From: Bacteroidota bacterium
GTDB taxonomy: Bacteria; Bacteroidota; Bacteroidia; Chitinophagales; Saprospiraceae
Length of the DNA: 8,822 bases
NCBI GenBank assembly: GCA_024277695.1
Contig: JAJRUR010000038.1
Span: 1-8,822 of the forward strand
Direction of reading: 5' to 3'
Shown one piece after another: positions 6,918-8,822 of this stretch; position 1 is the stretch's first letter, and each line of letters opens with the position of its first letter. Below the pieces are notes generated by a model. That model had not been told where the DNA came from, made no database searches, and saw only the letters and a program-made list of their open reading frames with translations. The position numbers and the translations under genes are program-made.

Positions 6918-7024
6918 TCAATTGTTAGACTTTAATGTGTCAGAAATGTTACAAAGTTTATATTTTTTTAAAATTGTAGTACGTTTATCATCTAAAAACA
7001 TCTCTTTAATTTTTTGGCACTTTG

Positions 7025-8572
7025 ATGAAGAAAATTGATAAACTACTGGTAGTAAGCTTTTTACCGCCATTTATTGTTTCATTTTTTGTAGCGGTCTTTG
7101 TCCTCGTGATGCAGATGATGTGGCTCTATATTGACGATATAGCCGGAAAGGGGGTGAGTTTTATCCATTTGATGGAGATGATTGGCTATCTCGCCATTCG
7201 CTTGATCCCGCAAGCACTTCCGGTAGCTGTACTCATATCTTCCGTTCTGGTATTTGGTGGCTTGGCGGAGCGATATGAATTGCCCAGTATCAAATCTGCC
7301 GGGGTTTCACTACTTAGGATTTTGCGTCCGATGCTTTGGATAAGTATATTGGTAGCACTTTTTTCTATGTTGTGCTCAGAGTACTTCATACCTGCAGCGA
7401 ACAAAAAATTTATGACGCGACTATATGACATACGCAAGAAAAAACCCGGTTTAAGTTTGGAAGAGGGGGTATTTAACGATGACTTCAAAGATCTGGTGAT
7501 ATATATGCATAAGTTGGACAAGAATAAGCGGGATCTGGAAGATGTCCTTATTTATAAAACGGTGAGATCACGACCGGACTTTCTACATCTGATCACTGCT
7601 AAGCGAGGTCAAATGTTTCTGAGTGATGATGGATCTCAATTTGTCATGCAGCTCTATGAAGGGATTCAGTATGAAGACCTCCCATCCAGCAGTACGACGA
7701 AATATCCTATGACAAAAGTACACTTCAAAGAATGGACCAAAGTCTTGGACCTCTCCGAATTTGAACTAAAACCCTCGGATAGTGACTTATTTAGCTCACA
7801 TCAAGCTACTATGACATCTACTGAGCTCATCGATCGGATCGATTCTTTGGCCTATGACCAACTCAAAGAGCGGGATAAGTTACTCTATGATTATGCCGGT
7901 ATCCTTCCTGTCCGGCGCGACAGTGTATTGATCAAACAAATGCAATACCGCGAACCTGAGCTAGCTCAGCGATATGCTCTTGAGGGCAGGGGTAAATCTC
8001 CTGCTTCTAAGGTCATAAAAGTCAAAGGAACTCTACAGCGCCAAAAAGAGCAGGACAGGGAGACATTGATGCGATATGACACACTCCTCGAGCAGGCTGA
8101 TACGAGTATCTTAAGCATTTTTGCTCCGGATGAGCGCAATTTATTGATAAAAAATGCTCGTAAAAAGGCAGAGAACTACCAACGACGTATCTTGTCAGGC
8201 ATCAATAGTATAGAACGGATACGTGATCGCAGAGTAAAACATATTTTTGAGCTCCATACCAAATTTGCATTGGCTTTGGTGTGTATCTTGTTTATCTTCA
8301 TAGGAGCACCGATGGGAGCCATTGTCCGAAAGGGAGGATTTGGATATCCTATTTTAGTCGCCGTGATCTTTTTTGTCATATTTATATTGTCCACCACTTC
8401 GCTGAGGCGACTTTCAGAGAGCAACGATCAACTGGATCCTGTATTGCTTGCGTGGATACCGAGCTTACTCACCTTGTTTTTTGGAGTAGTATTGACTTAT
8501 TTGGCTATAAATGATTCTAAATTGAGTATAAGCGGACTGATAGAGCGCTTGAACAGATTGTTTGACTTTTAG
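7025..8572 (+). CDS. LptF/LptG (YjgP/YjgQ) family permease with enlarged central region
   Basis: A 515-residue inner-membrane protein. LptF and LptG form the membrane part of the ABC exporter (with LptB) that extracts lipopolysaccharide and passes it to LptC/LptA. The N-terminus KKIDKLLVVSFLPPFIVSF and membrane helices at about 9-35, 53-79 and 98-120 are typical, as is the ELPSIKSAGVS segment (85-95). A beta-rich periplasmic part (about 140-250) corresponds to the jellyroll. Three C-terminal helices lie at about 412-433, 440-461 and 473-495; the first ends in the family motif FIGAPMGAIVRKGGFG (425-440). Proteobacterial members are about 360 residues; the excess here is a charged, mostly helical stretch at about 260-405. 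Whether it equals LptF or LptG is not decidable. An in-frame TTG at 7022 precedes the ATG at 7025; I chose the ATG. No Shine-Dalgarno is visible. No lipopolysaccharide gene is adjacent. Confidence 0.92.
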   Translation: MKKIDKLLVVSFLPPFIVSFFVAVFVLVMQMMWLYIDDIAGKGVSFIHLMEMIGYLAIRLIPQALPVAVLISSVLVFGGLAERYELPSIKSAGVSLLRILRPMLWISILVALFSMLCSEYFIPAANKKFMTRLYDIRKKKPGLSLEEGVFNDDFKDLVIYMHKLDKNKRDLEDVLIYKTVRSRPDFLHLITAKRGQMFLSDDGSQFVMQLYEGIQYEDLPSSSTTKYPMTKVHFKEWTKVLDLSEFELKPSDSDLFSSHQATMTSTELIDRIDSLAYDQLKERDKLLYDYAGILPVRRDSVLIKQMQYREPELAQRYALEGRGKSPASKVIKVKGTLQRQKEQDRETLMRYDTLLEQADTSILSIFAPDERNLLIKNARKKAENYQRRILSGINSIERIRDRRVKHIFELHTKFALALVCILFIFIGAPMGAIVRKGGFGYPILVAVIFFVIFILSTTSLRRLSESNDQLDPVLLAWIPSLLTLFFGVVLTYLAINDSKLSISGLIERLNRLFDF

Positions 8573-8822
8573 GAAGCAGTTTTTGAAGACCTCCTGAAGC
8601 CGGTAGGGATATTTCATTTTATATCTATAAGTGGCTTGATAGTATAATTTTACTCAAGTTTCGGTAGTTAAAATCAATAAATCGAGGTTAAATAAATCAA
8701 CTTTCCTGAAAAATAGGATATGGATTACACCGAAAAATATTTATTTGAGTGGATAGCTTGATAGAAACGGTGAACAGGTCGCACCTATGGCGCTACTACA
8801 ATATTTGTACCTACAGTGCTGC
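8573..8822. other. Non-coding tail of the window
   Basis: 250 bp after the permease stop without a supported gene on either strand. No clear rho-independent terminator follows the permease. The content from 8655 onward is a second copy of the dispersed repeat found at 821-909. Confidence 0.65.
8655..8822. repeat. Dispersed intergenic repeat, copy B (runs into window edge)
   Basis: The left module CAAGTTTCGGTAGTTAAAA (8655-8673) matches 821-840 with one base missing. The right module starts at CAGGTC (8775-8780) and holds two units of the same palindrome style: GCACC-TAT-GGCGC (8781-8793, one mismatch in the stem) and GTACC-TAC-AGTGC (8808-8820), followed by the window end. Here the two modules are about 100 bp apart, against 12 bp in copy A, so the copies differ by an internal insertion or deletion. 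The cluster may continue beyond the window. Confidence 0.6.

Noticed and set aside
7022..7024. TTG as start of the LptF/LptG-type permease
   Set aside because: An ATG follows immediately at 7025 and gives the family-like N-terminus; nothing favours the TTG.
8570..8582. AGGAAGCAG after the permease stop as a fragment of SRP (4.5S) RNA
   Set aside because: Only a few bases resemble the SRP RNA tetraloop/helix-8 core and the surrounding sequence does not fold into or match the rest of it.

Overview
The window looks like an ordinary chromosomal segment from a member of the phylum Bacteroidota. The evidence is the gene families (an ECF sigma factor / anti-sigma / DUF4252 cluster, a LysM plus degenerate double-psi-barrel protein, an enlarged LptF/LptG-type permease), the lack of clear Shine-Dalgarno sequences before most starts, A+T-rich intergenic DNA, and TAnnTTTG-type -7 boxes, best seen before ffh. 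Class or genus cannot be fixed from the sequence. No transposase, integrase, phage gene, CRISPR array, tRNA or rRNA was found.

Layout, left to right. Bases 1-666 (minus) hold the N-terminal 222 residues of an extended short-chain dehydrogenase (NAD-dependent epimerase/dehydratase type), cut by the window edge. Bases 667-945 are intergenic and contain a short palindromic repeat cluster. Next on the minus strand are a secreted LysM/RlpA-like protein (946-1836) and rarA (1960-3246). A 700-bp A+T-rich gap (3247-3946) carries two copies of a 90-bp tandem repeat and ends in a good Bacteroidota promoter for ffh (3947-5284, plus). A strong bidirectional terminator (5311-5350) separates ffh from a converging minus-strand cluster: ECF sigma factor (6414-6917), a membrane anti-sigma-like protein (5929-6414, 1-nt overlap) and a secreted DUF4252 protein (5375-5887). 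Divergent from this cluster is an LptF/LptG-family permease (7025-8572) with an unusually long region before its fourth membrane helix. The last 250 bp are non-coding and contain a second, diverged copy of the repeat seen near 820-910.

Themes. Several products act at the envelope: Ffh (co-translational targeting), the LptF/G permease (lipopolysaccharide export), the LysM/DPBB protein (peptidoglycan binding) and the sigma/anti-sigma/DUF4252 module (probably signal-responsive transcription). RarA is a replication-fork maintenance ATPase. Most genes are housekeeping and well conserved. The parts least explained by known biology are the 90-bp tandem repeat with its AATATYAG words, the dispersed palindromic intergenic repeat, and the unknown role of DUF4252 in the sigma-factor cluster.
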